Notes under the pieces: model-generated
The model's database searches: none
Told to the model about the DNA's origin: nothing
What the model saw: the letters and a program-made list of their open reading frames with translations, nothing else
Position numbers and translations under genes: made by a program
Assembly: GCA_027031185.1 (NCBI GenBank)
Contig: JALVEF010000231.1
Span: 1-11,596 of the forward strand
DNA length: 11,596 nucleotides
Direction of reading: 5' to 3'
DNA from: Saprospiraceae bacterium
GTDB taxonomy: Bacteria > Bacteroidota > Bacteroidia > Chitinophagales > Saprospiraceae
In this document: piece after piece, positions 5,552 to 11,596 of the stretch
How the letters are laid out: every line of letters begins with the position of its first letter
Position numbering within the stretch: the first letter of the stretch is position 1

Positions 5552-6670
5552 ATGCGTTTGTACATTATAGCCGGGGAGGCATCCGGGGATCTCCAAGCAT
5601 CGTACTTTGCCGCCGAAGTACTTCGGCGGCGACCTGACTGGTCCTTACGAGGCTGGGGAGGCGATCGCATGGCGGCCGCGGGCGTGGACATAGTCAAGCA
5701 CTACCGCGACCTGGCATTTATGGGTTTTGTGGAGGTGGTGCGCAATCTGGGCACCATCCGGCGCAATTTTAGGATGTGCAAGCGCGACATCCTGGCCTTC
5801 CGGCCCGATGCCGTCGTGCTGGTGGATTATCCGGGCTTCAATCTCCGCATGGCCAAATGGCTCCACCAGCGGGGCATTAAGGTGCTATACTATATTTCCC
5901 CGAAAATCTGGGCGTGGAATACCTCGCGCGTCAAGCAAATCCGCCGCTACGTGGACAAGATGTACGTCATCTTGCCGTTTGAAGAGGACTTTTATGCGCG
6001 ACATGGCATGGAGGTAGAATTTGTCGGGCATCCCCTTCTGGATATTATTGGGGGCTACCGTCCCAAAGCGCTTCCCGGTACCTTGACGCAAAAACGCCCC
6101 CTGATTGCTTTGTTGCCCGGTAGCCGGCGCCAGGAGTTGGAGCGCATCCTGGCGTCCATGCTGGAAGTGGTGCCACACTTTCCGCAAGCCCAATTTGTGA
6201 TAGCCGGCGCGCCCGGTCTGCCGGCTCAGCTTTACGATGAAATTATAAGTTTGGCACGGTTGCCCGTGCCGGTGATTTTCCACCGCACATACGACCTCCT
6301 GGCCGCAGCCGATGCCGCCCTGGTCACCTCCGGTACCGCCACCCTGGAGACCGCCATTTTTGACGTGCCGCAGGTCGTCTGTTATCGGGCAAGCAAGCTC
6401 TCTTATGCCATCGCCAAGCGTGTGGTGAAGATTCGCTTTATCTCGTTGGTCAATTTGATCATGGACCGCGAAGTCGTGCGGGAGCTGATACAATACGACT
6501 TGAATATCAACAACTTACGCGCTGAACTGTCCCGTATTTTGGAGCCGGCGCACCGGCAGGAGATCAAACGTCAATATGCAGCGCTTCGCGCAAAACTCGG
6601 CCGCCCCGGGGCGGCGGGGCGGCTCGCCGAAAGTGTCATCAAGTATTTGGAGAGTGGAATATCCGTTTGA
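5552..6670 (+). CDS. lpxB: Lipid A disaccharide synthase (LpxB)
   Basis: This GT19-family glycosyltransferase joins 2,3-diacylglucosamine 1-phosphate to UDP-2,3-diacylglucosamine, making the lipid A disaccharide at the inner face of the cytoplasmic membrane. The 372 residues contain the family blocks in order: AGEASGD (7-13), MGFVEVV (57-63), Asp92 in VDYPGFNLR, ISPKIWAWNTSRVKQIRRYV (115-134), FVGHPLLD (157-164), LLPGSRRQEL (187-196) and the donor-binding SGTATLETAIF (260-270). Length and motifs are normal. It begins 3 bp after the peptidase stop with no promoter of its own visible. Together with kdsA on the other side of the window it covers two steps toward Kdo-lipid A, but they lie in separate, divergent units. 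A long perfect palindrome sits 57-78 nt into the coding sequence. Confidence 0.96.
   Translation: MRLYIIAGEASGDLQASYFAAEVLRRRPDWSLRGWGGDRMAAAGVDIVKHYRDLAFMGFVEVVRNLGTIRRNFRMCKRDILAFRPDAVVLVDYPGFNLRMAKWLHQRGIKVLYYISPKIWAWNTSRVKQIRRYVDKMYVILPFEEDFYARHGMEVEFVGHPLLDIIGGYRPKALPGTLTQKRPLIALLPGSRRQELERILASMLEVVPHFPQAQFVIAGAPGLPAQLYDEIISLARLPVPVIFHRTYDLLAAADAALVTSGTATLETAIFDVPQVVCYRASKLSYAIAKRVVKIRFISLVNLIMDREVVRELIQYDLNINNLRAELSRILEPAHRQEIKRQYAALRAKLGRPGAAGRLAESVIKYLESGISV
5609..5630. repeat. 22-bp perfect palindrome inside lpxB
   Basis: GCCGCCGAAGT followed directly by its reverse complement ACTTCGGCGGC, encoding part of AAEVLRRR. In mRNA it could fold into a stable hairpin close to the start codon and slow translation, or the match may be chance in GC-rich codons. 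Confidence 0.7.
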
Positions 6671-6704
6671 TAGCGTAGGGTGTGAGTGAAATAACCTCTG
6701 TCCC

Positions 6705-6752
6705 ACACGCCCGCCCTTCTGCGCACGCCCGTGCGCAGAAGGGCGGGCGTGT
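6705..6752. repeat. Long perfect palindrome between lpxB and the methyltransferase gene
   Basis: The 23-bp stem, 6705-6727 with 6730-6752, has no mismatch and a CC centre. The middle 18 nt (6720-6737) read TGCGCACGCCCGTGCGCA, identical to the middle of the palindrome at 9154-9209, while the outer arms are unrelated to it. It lies 34 bp after the lpxB stop and 50 bp beyond the end of the methyltransferase gene, so it could end transcription from both sides, although no T run follows on either strand. A weaker stem (AAGCGC 6776-6781 with GCGCTT 6797-6802) lies between it and the methyltransferase stop. Confidence 0.9.
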
Positions 6753-6802
6753 ACAGCAGTTCGCATCTGAAGAATAAGCGCGGGCAGTATAAAGCGGCGC
6801 TT

Positions 6803-8299
6803 TCAGGTGATGAGAAATTCCTGCACGATTTTTTTGTTGTATGCCTTCCACCCGCCCCTAAAATCTCTGGCTGTAATTTGGATATACTCCTTCATCCTTT
6901 CGGAATTCAGCTGTTTTAGCAGATACTCGTAGTCGCCGTCATATTTGATGCAGTAGCCGGAGTAGAACGTAGCTTCTTTGTTCCTGGATAGGATAAAATT
7001 CGGCTCTTTGTTCATAGGGGAGAAAAGGATTTTTTCTCCGAATGTCGTGTCCAGGCCTTGCGTTCGCCCGAAGGCATACCAGGCGACGGGGTTGGGCCGG
7101 CCATTGTCTCTTTTGTCCAAAAGCGGTTTGACCTGCCGCAAATAGGCATAGGCCATCGGGTACTTCTTCTTTAGCTCGTCCTCCGGGATTATTTGATGCC
7201 TCCCGCCAACTTTCTTGTAAGGAAACAATACAAACTCCCTAATGGGCTCATCCGGGCTTTTGATTATGGACGCCTTGATGATGGGCTTCAAGACTTCCCG
7301 TTCGATTTTTATTGCGCCATGGTGTTTCGATTGCAACCACAAATAGTCTCCGTCTTTCTCGATAAAGCGCATCATATAAATTTTGTCTGCCAGTGTGGTG
7401 ATGCCGACATGTATTCTGGCCAGGTCTCCCAGCCGTCTCCCTTTTATTGGCTTTCTCCGGTTGATTGAAAGCTGCCAAAATTTTTGCCCCTTTATTTCAG
7501 TAAAATCCACAAACCTTTTCTTAAATGTCGTTTTGTCTATGGCCTGTTGATACAAGAACTTATCACGCTTTTCCCGGTCAAAAATAACTATGGCACTGTA
7601 CGTAGTAGCGTCATCGAATAGCTGGATGTGTCCGTAATTGGTGATTTGGATCAGGTTTTGCCTTGTTTCAAAGTGTCTCCTTAAGTTTTTGGCCGTATCT
7701 GTATGAAAAAAGGTATTCGGGGTGATGTAGCCTGCTCTCCCGTTCTTTTTCAGCAGGTTTAAGGCCAATTCGTAAAACGCTATATAAATGTCCGTGGATC
7801 CGGATTGGCAAAACCGGAAATGATTTTGAATAAATTTTCGTTCATTTGCATCCAGGTGCTGTATCCGGATATAAGGAGGATTGCCCACAATGAAGTCAAA
7901 CTTTTCGACAGGTTTGTGGCCGGAGAACAAATCGCGGGCGGCATTTGCTTGATGGAGCGAATGGGTTACCGTGATTTTCCATTTTACCCGGATATCAAAC
8001 GGCTTGATGAGCCGGTTTAATCGCGCAATTGCTTCTTTTACGGCTACTTCATCAATATCCCAACCGTACACAAATCGCAGGTTGCGGGCCAAATCCTCTT
8101 TGGGAGAAAATTGGATGATACGCGCTACAATCTTTTCTAAAAACCGGCCGTCCCCGCAGGCAGGGTCAATGATTTTTTTGCCCAAAATATCCGGACCGAC
8201 AAACCCGATGTCGTCCAGTATTTTATTCACGATGAAGGCCGGCGTGAATATCTGTCCGGTCAGTTTCTCTTTGGAGTATGTCTTGGTCAATGACGCCAT
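6803..8299 (-). CDS. Type II N6-adenine DNA methyltransferase, gamma class (Eco57I/TaqI-like)
   Basis: The enzyme transfers a methyl group from S-adenosylmethionine to adenine in a specific site and so protects host DNA from the endonuclease encoded just upstream. The order of motifs in 498 residues is X (TGQIFTP, 14-20), I (DPACGDG, 45-51), then IV (NPPY, 140-143). The target-recognition part follows at the C-terminus, containing LGDLARIHVGITTLADKIYM, typical of TaqI-like recognition domains. This is the gamma arrangement, and NPPY favours N6-adenine. It starts 2 bp after the endonuclease stop, so the pair forms an operon with the endonuclease gene first. It ends in the convergent gap with lpxB. 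The base composition is visibly more A+T-rich than lpxB or the operon at the left, consistent with acquisition. The recognition sequence cannot be read from the protein. Confidence 0.93.
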   Translation of the reverse strand: MASLTKTYSKEKLTGQIFTPAFIVNKILDDIGFVGPDILGKKIIDPACGDGRFLEKIVARIIQFSPKEDLARNLRFVYGWDIDEVAVKEAIARLNRLIKPFDIRVKWKITVTHSLHQANAARDLFSGHKPVEKFDFIVGNPPYIRIQHLDANERKFIQNHFRFCQSGSTDIYIAFYELALNLLKKNGRAGYITPNTFFHTDTAKNLRRHFETRQNLIQITNYGHIQLFDDATTYSAIVIFDREKRDKFLYQQAIDKTTFKKRFVDFTEIKGQKFWQLSINRRKPIKGRRLGDLARIHVGITTLADKIYMMRFIEKDGDYLWLQSKHHGAIKIEREVLKPIIKASIIKSPDEPIREFVLFPYKKVGGRHQIIPEDELKKKYPMAYAYLRQVKPLLDKRDNGRPNPVAWYAFGRTQGLDTTFGEKILFSPMNKEPNFILSRNKEATFYSGYCIKYDGDYEYLLKQLNSERMKEYIQITARDFRGGWKAYNKKIVQEFLIT

Positions 8300-8301
8300 A
8301 G

Positions 8302-9093
8302 CTACATGCTGTATGTTTTGCCTAATGTCAGGTGTACGAAGGCATCCATAAAGGTCTCGAAATTCCCCACCTTGTCCAGGAATCTTATGGTGTCGGACGA
8401 AAAGCCGTCTTCACGCAGCGCCGCGGGTTTGACAAAATTGACTTTGACCCGGGCTATTTGGGCCCGATGAAATTGCCCTTTATCTATTTGTATTGGCTGA
8501 CCTCGTTGATATGATTCTGCTATCTCCCCGAATGCCTTTTCGTCTCCTGTTTCGATAAAGCTCACGTATATAATATCAGGCTTGTGATATAAAGCCTGGG
8601 CCTTGTCGTTGTACAATTTTAGATATTTGACAATATTGGTCTCGTTTATATGCTCAATTTTCGTGAAGGTCTTTTGGTCAGAACTGTAATAGGGCATTTT
8701 ATGCTTGAATACCAGCATTTGCCCGTATAGGAAATCCACTCTTTTTAGGTTGGCTGTTTCCCCAAGCATATTTTCAAAGTAATTGTTTGAGTTTTGCTTA
8801 TAGTTTGAAGTAATAAATTTGAATCCGAGTCCCGAAACGGGTTGGTTATTGTACAAGACGGCTATGTCAATAGCCTTTGTATAGTACTTTCCTCCCAAGG
8901 CTAACTCTTTGCTATTATCAATTCCCATAGCCAAAACGGTAAAGCCTTTTGCTTGCCCGCCTAATTTTGCCAACAAAATCTCTGCTATTACTTGGTGTAT
9001 GGGGAGAATTTTTGCCCGGCTTCTCGGATGAACGGAGAGGTATTCCTTGTACCCTTCTTCGAGACCTTTTCTGAATCGTTCCGTATCGTTCAT
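8302..9093 (-). CDS. Probable type II restriction endonuclease, PD-(D/E)XK-like
   Basis: I choose the ATG at 9093 (MNDTERFRKG…, 263 residues). The upstream TTG at 9111 would fall inside the probable promoter box. The protein has no signal peptide. The core KYYTKAIDIAVLYNNQPVSG followed by LGFKFITSNYKQNSNNYFEN fits a PD-(D/E)XK nuclease: Asp76 ends the first strand, and Lys92 lies in the next strand. The acid usually found two residues before this Lys is Gly90, so an acidic residue from the following helix (Glu106 or Glu112) may replace it. Pairing with a methyltransferase 2 bp downstream is the main support. I do not recognise a named enzyme, and the cut site is unknown. If the variant motif is inactive, the gene could be a decayed nuclease, but the frame is intact. 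Confidence 0.78.
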   Translation of the reverse strand: MNDTERFRKGLEEGYKEYLSVHPRSRAKILPIHQVIAEILLAKLGGQAKGFTVLAMGIDNSKELALGGKYYTKAIDIAVLYNNQPVSGLGFKFITSNYKQNSNNYFENMLGETANLKRVDFLYGQMLVFKHKMPYYSSDQKTFTKIEHINETNIVKYLKLYNDKAQALYHKPDIIYVSFIETGDEKAFGEIAESYQRGQPIQIDKGQFHRAQIARVKVNFVKPAALREDGFSSDTIRFLDKVGNFETFMDAFVHLTLGKTYSM

Positions 9094-9108
9094 CGCGGTG
9101 CTTTCCCA

Positions 9109-9116
9109 CAAAGATA
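9109..9116 (-). promoter_or_regulatory. Probable -7 box of the restriction-modification operon
   Basis: TATCTTTG on the minus strand matches TAnnTTTG and is 15 bp before the chosen endonuclease ATG. A TTG lies 26 bp upstream, slightly too far for a good -33 element. Confidence 0.5.
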
Positions 9117-9153
9117 AACTTTTCCCATCTTACGGGTGGGATCAAGTGCGTTT

Positions 9154-9209
9154 GTGCGCCACCGGTCTTATATGCGCACGCCCGTGCGCATATAAGACCG
9201 GTGGCGCAC
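9154..9209. repeat. Long perfect palindrome between the repressor and endonuclease genes
   Basis: The 27-bp stem, 9154-9180 with 9183-9209, has no mismatch and a CC centre. It begins 2 bp beyond the stop of the repressor gene and could terminate that transcript, but no T run follows. Its central 18 nt (9173-9190) are identical to those of the palindrome at 6705-6752, while its arms (GTGCGCCACCGGTCTTATA and complement) are different. Confidence 0.92.
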
Positions 9210-9211
9210 CA

Positions 9212-9931
9212 TCAAGAGATGGCATAGTTGGTCAGGCGGAGTTTGACCTTGAGAATGTCGCGCACTTCGTTTACATCCACTTCATAGGGTTTATACACGG
9301 CGCTATTGTCGGAGATGAGTCGCATTCCTGTGACCTGGCCGCCTTCTTTGATCAGTTGGATGCGTTTGGCCACCACGGAGTCGGTGACGACGATATAGAC
9401 TTGGTTGTCTTTGATGACCTCGCCTTTGCGGAGCCGCTCTGCCACGACAATGTCACCACTGGTGATGGTCGGTAGCATCGAATCCCCTTCTATCTCGAAG
9501 GCAAAGAGCTGGTCTCCTTCATAGCCGGGAATGGTAAACCTGGGATATTCGGAGTAATCCTGCTCCTGGCTGCCCAGGGAGAACCCCGCTACTGCCCGGT
9601 GCGGTACCAGGACAATGTTTTGCCGGCCTCCGCGCGCCATGAGGTCTTTTGACAAAGTTGGTACTTCCTGCGTCGCAGGATGCCCGGGAACAAACATCTC
9701 ATCATCCAGTCCAAACAGATAGTTGGCGCTCACTCCATACTGTTGGGTGAGCTTCAGGATCTGATCCACAGTGAGCTTCCGGTCTCCTTTTAGGATCGCG
9801 TTGATGACGTGGTTGTAGGTGTTAAGCTTTTTGCCCAGATCCGATTTGTTCTTGATCAGATGGTGTTTCCGCATCTCTTCAAAGAGTTTGCGGAAACGGA
9901 CATTGACGGTGTTTTCTGCAAAATTTCCCAT
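9212..9931 (-). CDS. XRE-S24 (LexA/CI-like) transcriptional repressor
   Basis: The start is the ATG at 9931 (239 residues); a TTG three codons earlier is less likely. Residues about 27-75 form an XRE-type helix-turn-helix (SDLGKKLNTYNHVINAILKG…LTVDQILKLTQQYGVSANYL). Residues about 108-235 are a peptidase S24 domain: a possible Ala115-Gly116 self-cleavage site in RAVAGFS, nucleophile Ser151 in EGDSMLPTITSGD, and general base Lys189 in VVAKRI. Such proteins repress genes and inactivate themselves by cleavage, usually after DNA damage helped by RecA. All key residues are present, so it is probably cleavable. It is divergent from the wall hydrolase gene, and a strong palindrome lies in the shared upstream region, so it probably controls that gene and itself. 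No phage genes are visible, so a stand-alone regulator is more likely than a prophage repressor. Confidence 0.93.
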   Translation of the reverse strand: MGNFAENTVNVRFRKLFEEMRKHHLIKNKSDLGKKLNTYNHVINAILKGDRKLTVDQILKLTQQYGVSANYLFGLDDEMFVPGHPATQEVPTLSKDLMARGGRQNIVLVPHRAVAGFSLGSQEQDYSEYPRFTIPGYEGDQLFAFEIEGDSMLPTITSGDIVVAERLRKGEVIKDNQVYIVVTDSVVAKRIQLIKEGGQVTGMRLISDNSAVYKPYEVDVNEVRDILKVKLRLTNYAIS

Positions 9932-9957
9932 GGCAAACAAAAAAGTTCAAAAAAGAC

Positions 9958-9989
9958 TTGACAAGATAAAACAAAAAGTTTTATCTTTG
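9958..9989 (+). promoter_or_regulatory. Promoter of the glucosaminidase gene
   Basis: TTG (9958-9960, within TTGACA) and TATCTTTG (9982-9989), separated by 21 bp, fit the Bacteroidota -33/-7 promoter (TTG … TAnnTTTG). Transcription would start near 9996, about 60 nt before the ATG at 10057. Confidence 0.65.
9963..9987. promoter_or_regulatory. Operator-like palindrome in the divergent regulatory region
   Basis: AAGATAAAAC and GTTTTATCTT are perfect 10-bp inverted arms around a 5-bp AAAAA spacer. The right arm overlaps the -7 box of the rightward promoter, so a bound dimer would block it. The neighbouring S24 repressor is the obvious ligand. The palindrome is 31 bp upstream of the repressor's own ATG, which also allows autoregulation. 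Confidence 0.65.
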
Positions 9990-10056
9990 CGTCAGCAAAC
10001 ACATAAGCTTGCATCTTGCACCTGTAAAGGTACGAATAATTGCTAAAAGACACAAA

Positions 10057-10932
10057 ATGAAGGAGTCAAAAAATACAAAAAAGCGGAAAAACGGGCGTCT
10101 ATCTGCCAATATAGATAGGCATTCCGTACATCGGGACGCTGTTTTTGGCGGGCTGGCGATGGTGGAGCAATTGTCGCTGTGGCGGTTTTTGCGTCTGAAG
10201 CTCAAGTTGTTTTTTCGTACAGAGGGCAAAAAATTGCAACAAAACGTTGTGAAATTACTGCGCCGTTTGGTTGTCTCGCGGGTTTTTTGGCGTTTGGTGA
10301 TGTGGACGGCGCTGATTCTGTTTATTAACGATTTGAGCCGCCATTATCGGGTCCGTTTCCAATCCCCGGTGGCTATTACACGTGTCACATCCCCCGGCCG
10401 CGTCGGGCGTCAGGAGCTACACGTTAGCGCTATGCTCAGCCCGCTGACCGGCCGGTCCAAGCCAGGTGCTTTGCGTGGCGTACCGGCAGATGTGATTGAT
10501 GGCTACATCCGGCGCTACGGCAAAGTGGCCATTGCCGAGTCCCGCAAATACGGTATCCCGGCGAGTATAAAAATGGCACAGGCGCTCGTCGAGAGCCAAG
10601 CAGGGACCGGACGGCTGGCACGTGAATTTCACAACCACTTTGGCATAAAGTGCTTTTCACGCACCTGCAAAAAAGGGCATTGCGCCAATTTTTCCGACAA
10701 TTCCCACAAAGACTTTTTCCGCATTTACCATTCGGCCTGGGAGTCCTGGCGCGCGCACAGCATCTTGCTAAACGCCAAGCGCTATCGGCCCCTCAAGGCG
10801 CATGGGGATGACTATAAGGCCTGGGCACGCGGACTCCAAAAGCTCGGTTATGCCACAGATCCGCACTACGCCCAAAAACTTATTGACGTCATTGAGACCT
10901 ATCAACTGTACCGCCTGGATCAGCAGACTTGA
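10057..10932 (+). CDS. Membrane-anchored glucosaminidase-domain peptidoglycan hydrolase
   Basis: I choose the ATG at 10057 (291 residues). The open frame reaches back to a TTG at 10009, only about 13 nt after the inferred transcription start. Residues 1-75 are highly basic and should stay in the cytoplasm. Residues 77-91 (FWRLVMWTALILFIN) form a single membrane segment that puts the rest in the periplasm. Residues 144-287 are a glucosaminidase (GH73-like) domain: YGKVAIAESRKYGIPASIKM, catalytic Glu179 in ALVESQAGTGRLA, FGIKCF with an added Cys pair (Cys199, Cys204, Cys209), …YHSAWESWRAHSILL…, and the closing GLQKLGYATDPHYAQKLIDV. It would cut glycan strands of the cell wall. The 75-residue basic cytoplasmic tail is unusual. 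The promoter overlaps a palindrome beside the divergent S24 repressor gene, so expression may respond to DNA damage. A hairpin follows the stop. Confidence 0.9.
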   Translation: MKESKNTKKRKNGRLSANIDRHSVHRDAVFGGLAMVEQLSLWRFLRLKLKLFFRTEGKKLQQNVVKLLRRLVVSRVFWRLVMWTALILFINDLSRHYRVRFQSPVAITRVTSPGRVGRQELHVSAMLSPLTGRSKPGALRGVPADVIDGYIRRYGKVAIAESRKYGIPASIKMAQALVESQAGTGRLAREFHNHFGIKCFSRTCKKGHCANFSDNSHKDFFRIYHSAWESWRAHSILLNAKRYRPLKAHGDDYKAWARGLQKLGYATDPHYAQKLIDVIETYQLYRLDQQT

Positions 10933-10933
10933 T

Positions 10934-10976
10934 ACGCCGGCCCGGACTGCGGTGTCTGGGTAGGGCCACCCGGCGT
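10934..10976. terminator. Imperfect hairpin after the glucosaminidase gene
   Basis: ACGCCGG (10934-10940) pairs with CCGGCGT (10970-10976), with inner G-C pairing possible, 2 nt after the stop codon. No T run follows directly, so termination would be weak or factor-dependent. Confidence 0.35.
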
Positions 10977-11028
10977 CCCAAAACCGATTGTTTGAACAGT
11001 TTCTTTTTTTCTCCGTAAAACGAACCTG

Positions 11029-11424
11029 ATGAATTCCAAAACGATGCACCCTCCAAAGGAAAAACACCGCTTCGCCCGCTTGCGTGGCCGTCTGACTGTT
11101 CTCGCCATTCTGGCCATGAGTACTTACGTCATGGTGTTGAGCAGTGTGTTTGACAGCTCCTTGGATGCCTCCCAACCGGTTTTTTTGGAATGCCGTGGCG
11201 GTGGTCAAATTCAGGTACCTTTTCATTCCATAATGAAAAACCGCCGTATTATGCTGGGCATGTCGCGTGCCAGCTTAGCACGGCGCACCGGTTTGAGCGT
11301 GCACACCATCGCCCGCCTGGAAAGCGGCAAACAACAGCCCCAATACGACGAGCTGTACCGTATCAATAATATCTTGAATCTGCCCGGCGCGCCCTCCACC
11401 GAGACGGCCTATCGTCAAGAATAA
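11029..11424 (+). CDS. Small XRE-family helix-turn-helix protein with hydrophobic N-terminus
   Basis: From the ATG at 11029 the product has 131 residues. Residues 69-118 are a clear XRE helix-turn-helix (MKNRRIMLGMSRASLARRTGLSVHTIARLESGKQQPQYDELYRINNIL), so it binds DNA or did so. Residues about 21-42 (RLTVLAILAMSTYVMVLSSVF) look like a membrane segment after a basic stretch. By the positive-inside rule that would place the DNA-binding domain outside the cytoplasm, which makes no sense for a regulator. Either translation truly starts at the internal ATG at 11233 (63 residues, a normal length for a minimal XRE protein), or the hydrophobic helix is buried or re-entrant. The gene follows the glucosaminidase gene by 96 bp in the same direction and may share its transcript. 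Its target is unknown. Confidence 0.72.
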   Translation: MNSKTMHPPKEKHRFARLRGRLTVLAILAMSTYVMVLSSVFDSSLDASQPVFLECRGGGQIQVPFHSIMKNRRIMLGMSRASLARRTGLSVHTIARLESGKQQPQYDELYRINNILNLPGAPSTETAYRQE

Positions 11425-11462
11425 ACACCATCAGCTAAATTAAAGTTATCCAATTCGGAACA

Positions 11463-11479
11463 GAGAAAGAGACTTTCTC
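11463..11479 (+). terminator. Small hairpin after the helix-turn-helix gene
   Basis: GAGAAAG (11463-11469) and CTTTCTC (11473-11479) pair perfectly around an AGA loop, 38 nt after the stop. It is followed only by ATTTG, so it is a weak terminator at best. Confidence 0.4.
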
Positions 11480-11527
11480 ATTTGCCGCCGGCATCGGAAA
11501 AAGAAGGCCCACATCTCCGAAGGAGTT

Positions 11528-11548
11528 GAACCCTTTCAGGGTTCTTTT
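11528..11548 (+). terminator. Intrinsic terminator or leader attenuator
   Basis: GAACCCT (11528-11534) and AGGGTTC (11538-11544) pair perfectly around a TTC loop and are followed by TTTT. It could end the helix-turn-helix transcript. Because a possible start codon lies 28 bp further on, it could also attenuate the next gene. Confidence 0.6.
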
Positions 11549-11576
11549 CCCAATTAAACCTTTTGCCCCGCATTCC

Positions 11577-11596
11577 ATGCAGAGCAAGTATGATTC
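11577..11596 (+). CDS. Possible start of a further gene, cut by the window edge
   Basis: ATG CAG AGC AAG TAT GAT (MQSKYD…) stays open to the end of the window after a 152-bp non-coding stretch containing two hairpins. Six codons are too few to identify a family or even to be sure it is coding. Confidence 0.25.

Noticed and set aside
9094..9111. TTG start for the endonuclease gene
   Set aside because: The codon lies within the likely -7 box TATCTTTG, and the ATG at 9093 is a better start.
6705..9209. The two long palindromes as terminal inverted repeats of one transposon
   Set aside because: Each is a complete palindrome by itself, only the 18-nt centres are shared, there is no flanking target duplication that I can find, and no transposase lies between them.
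9212..9931. The S24 protein as controller (C protein) of the restriction-modification operon
   Set aside because: C proteins are small XRE proteins without a self-cleavage domain, and the only clear palindrome lies on the far side, at the glucosaminidase promoter. Control of the cassette is not excluded but is not supported.

Overview
The window looks like chromosomal DNA from a Bacteroidota bacterium. Signal peptides end in the phylum's usual style (…SLKA-Q, …LVG-Q), several upstream regions carry the Bacteroidota -7 box TAnnTTTG, Shine-Dalgarno sites are mostly weak, and kdsA and lpxB show a lipid A-Kdo outer membrane. I cannot fix the genus.

Layout. 1-239 (-) is the start of an exported protein of unknown function that runs off the left edge. 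299-636 is a non-autonomous transposon (MITE-like) of about 165 bp, into which a second copy of the same family has jumped. Both insertions keep intact 8-bp target duplications. 730-4197 (-) is a six-gene operon, in transcription order: coiled-coil protein, roadblock-like domain protein, Ras/Rab-like small GTPase, PAS-like protein, MenI-type hotdog thioesterase, KdsA. The first four appear to be a prokaryotic small-GTPase signalling module and are the best candidate here for an uncharacterised system. A 136-bp divergent promoter region separates this operon from 4334-6670 (+), a secreted C1-family (bleomycin hydrolase-like) cysteine peptidase followed 3 bp later by lpxB.

6803-9093 (-) is a two-gene restriction-modification operon, endonuclease first and a gamma-class N6-adenine methyltransferase second. 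It is visibly richer in A+T than its surroundings. On either side lies a very long perfect palindrome (23- and 27-bp stems). The two palindromes share an identical 18-nt centre but have unrelated arms. 9212-9931 (-) is a LexA/CI-like XRE-S24 repressor. It is divergent from 10057-10932 (+), a membrane-anchored glucosaminidase-type peptidoglycan hydrolase, and a 10-bp-arm operator-like palindrome overlaps the promoter of the latter. 11029-11424 (+) is a small XRE helix-turn-helix protein with a puzzling hydrophobic N-terminus. The window ends in hairpins, one a good intrinsic terminator, and perhaps the first codons of another gene.

How the parts may work together: the GTPase, PAS-like and roadblock-like proteins plausibly form a GTP-controlled switch co-expressed with Kdo synthesis. 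KdsA and LpxB supply the lipid A-Kdo pathway from two neighbouring, divergently transcribed units. The S24 repressor probably controls the wall hydrolase and possibly itself. The restriction-modification pair is probably an acquired defence cassette.
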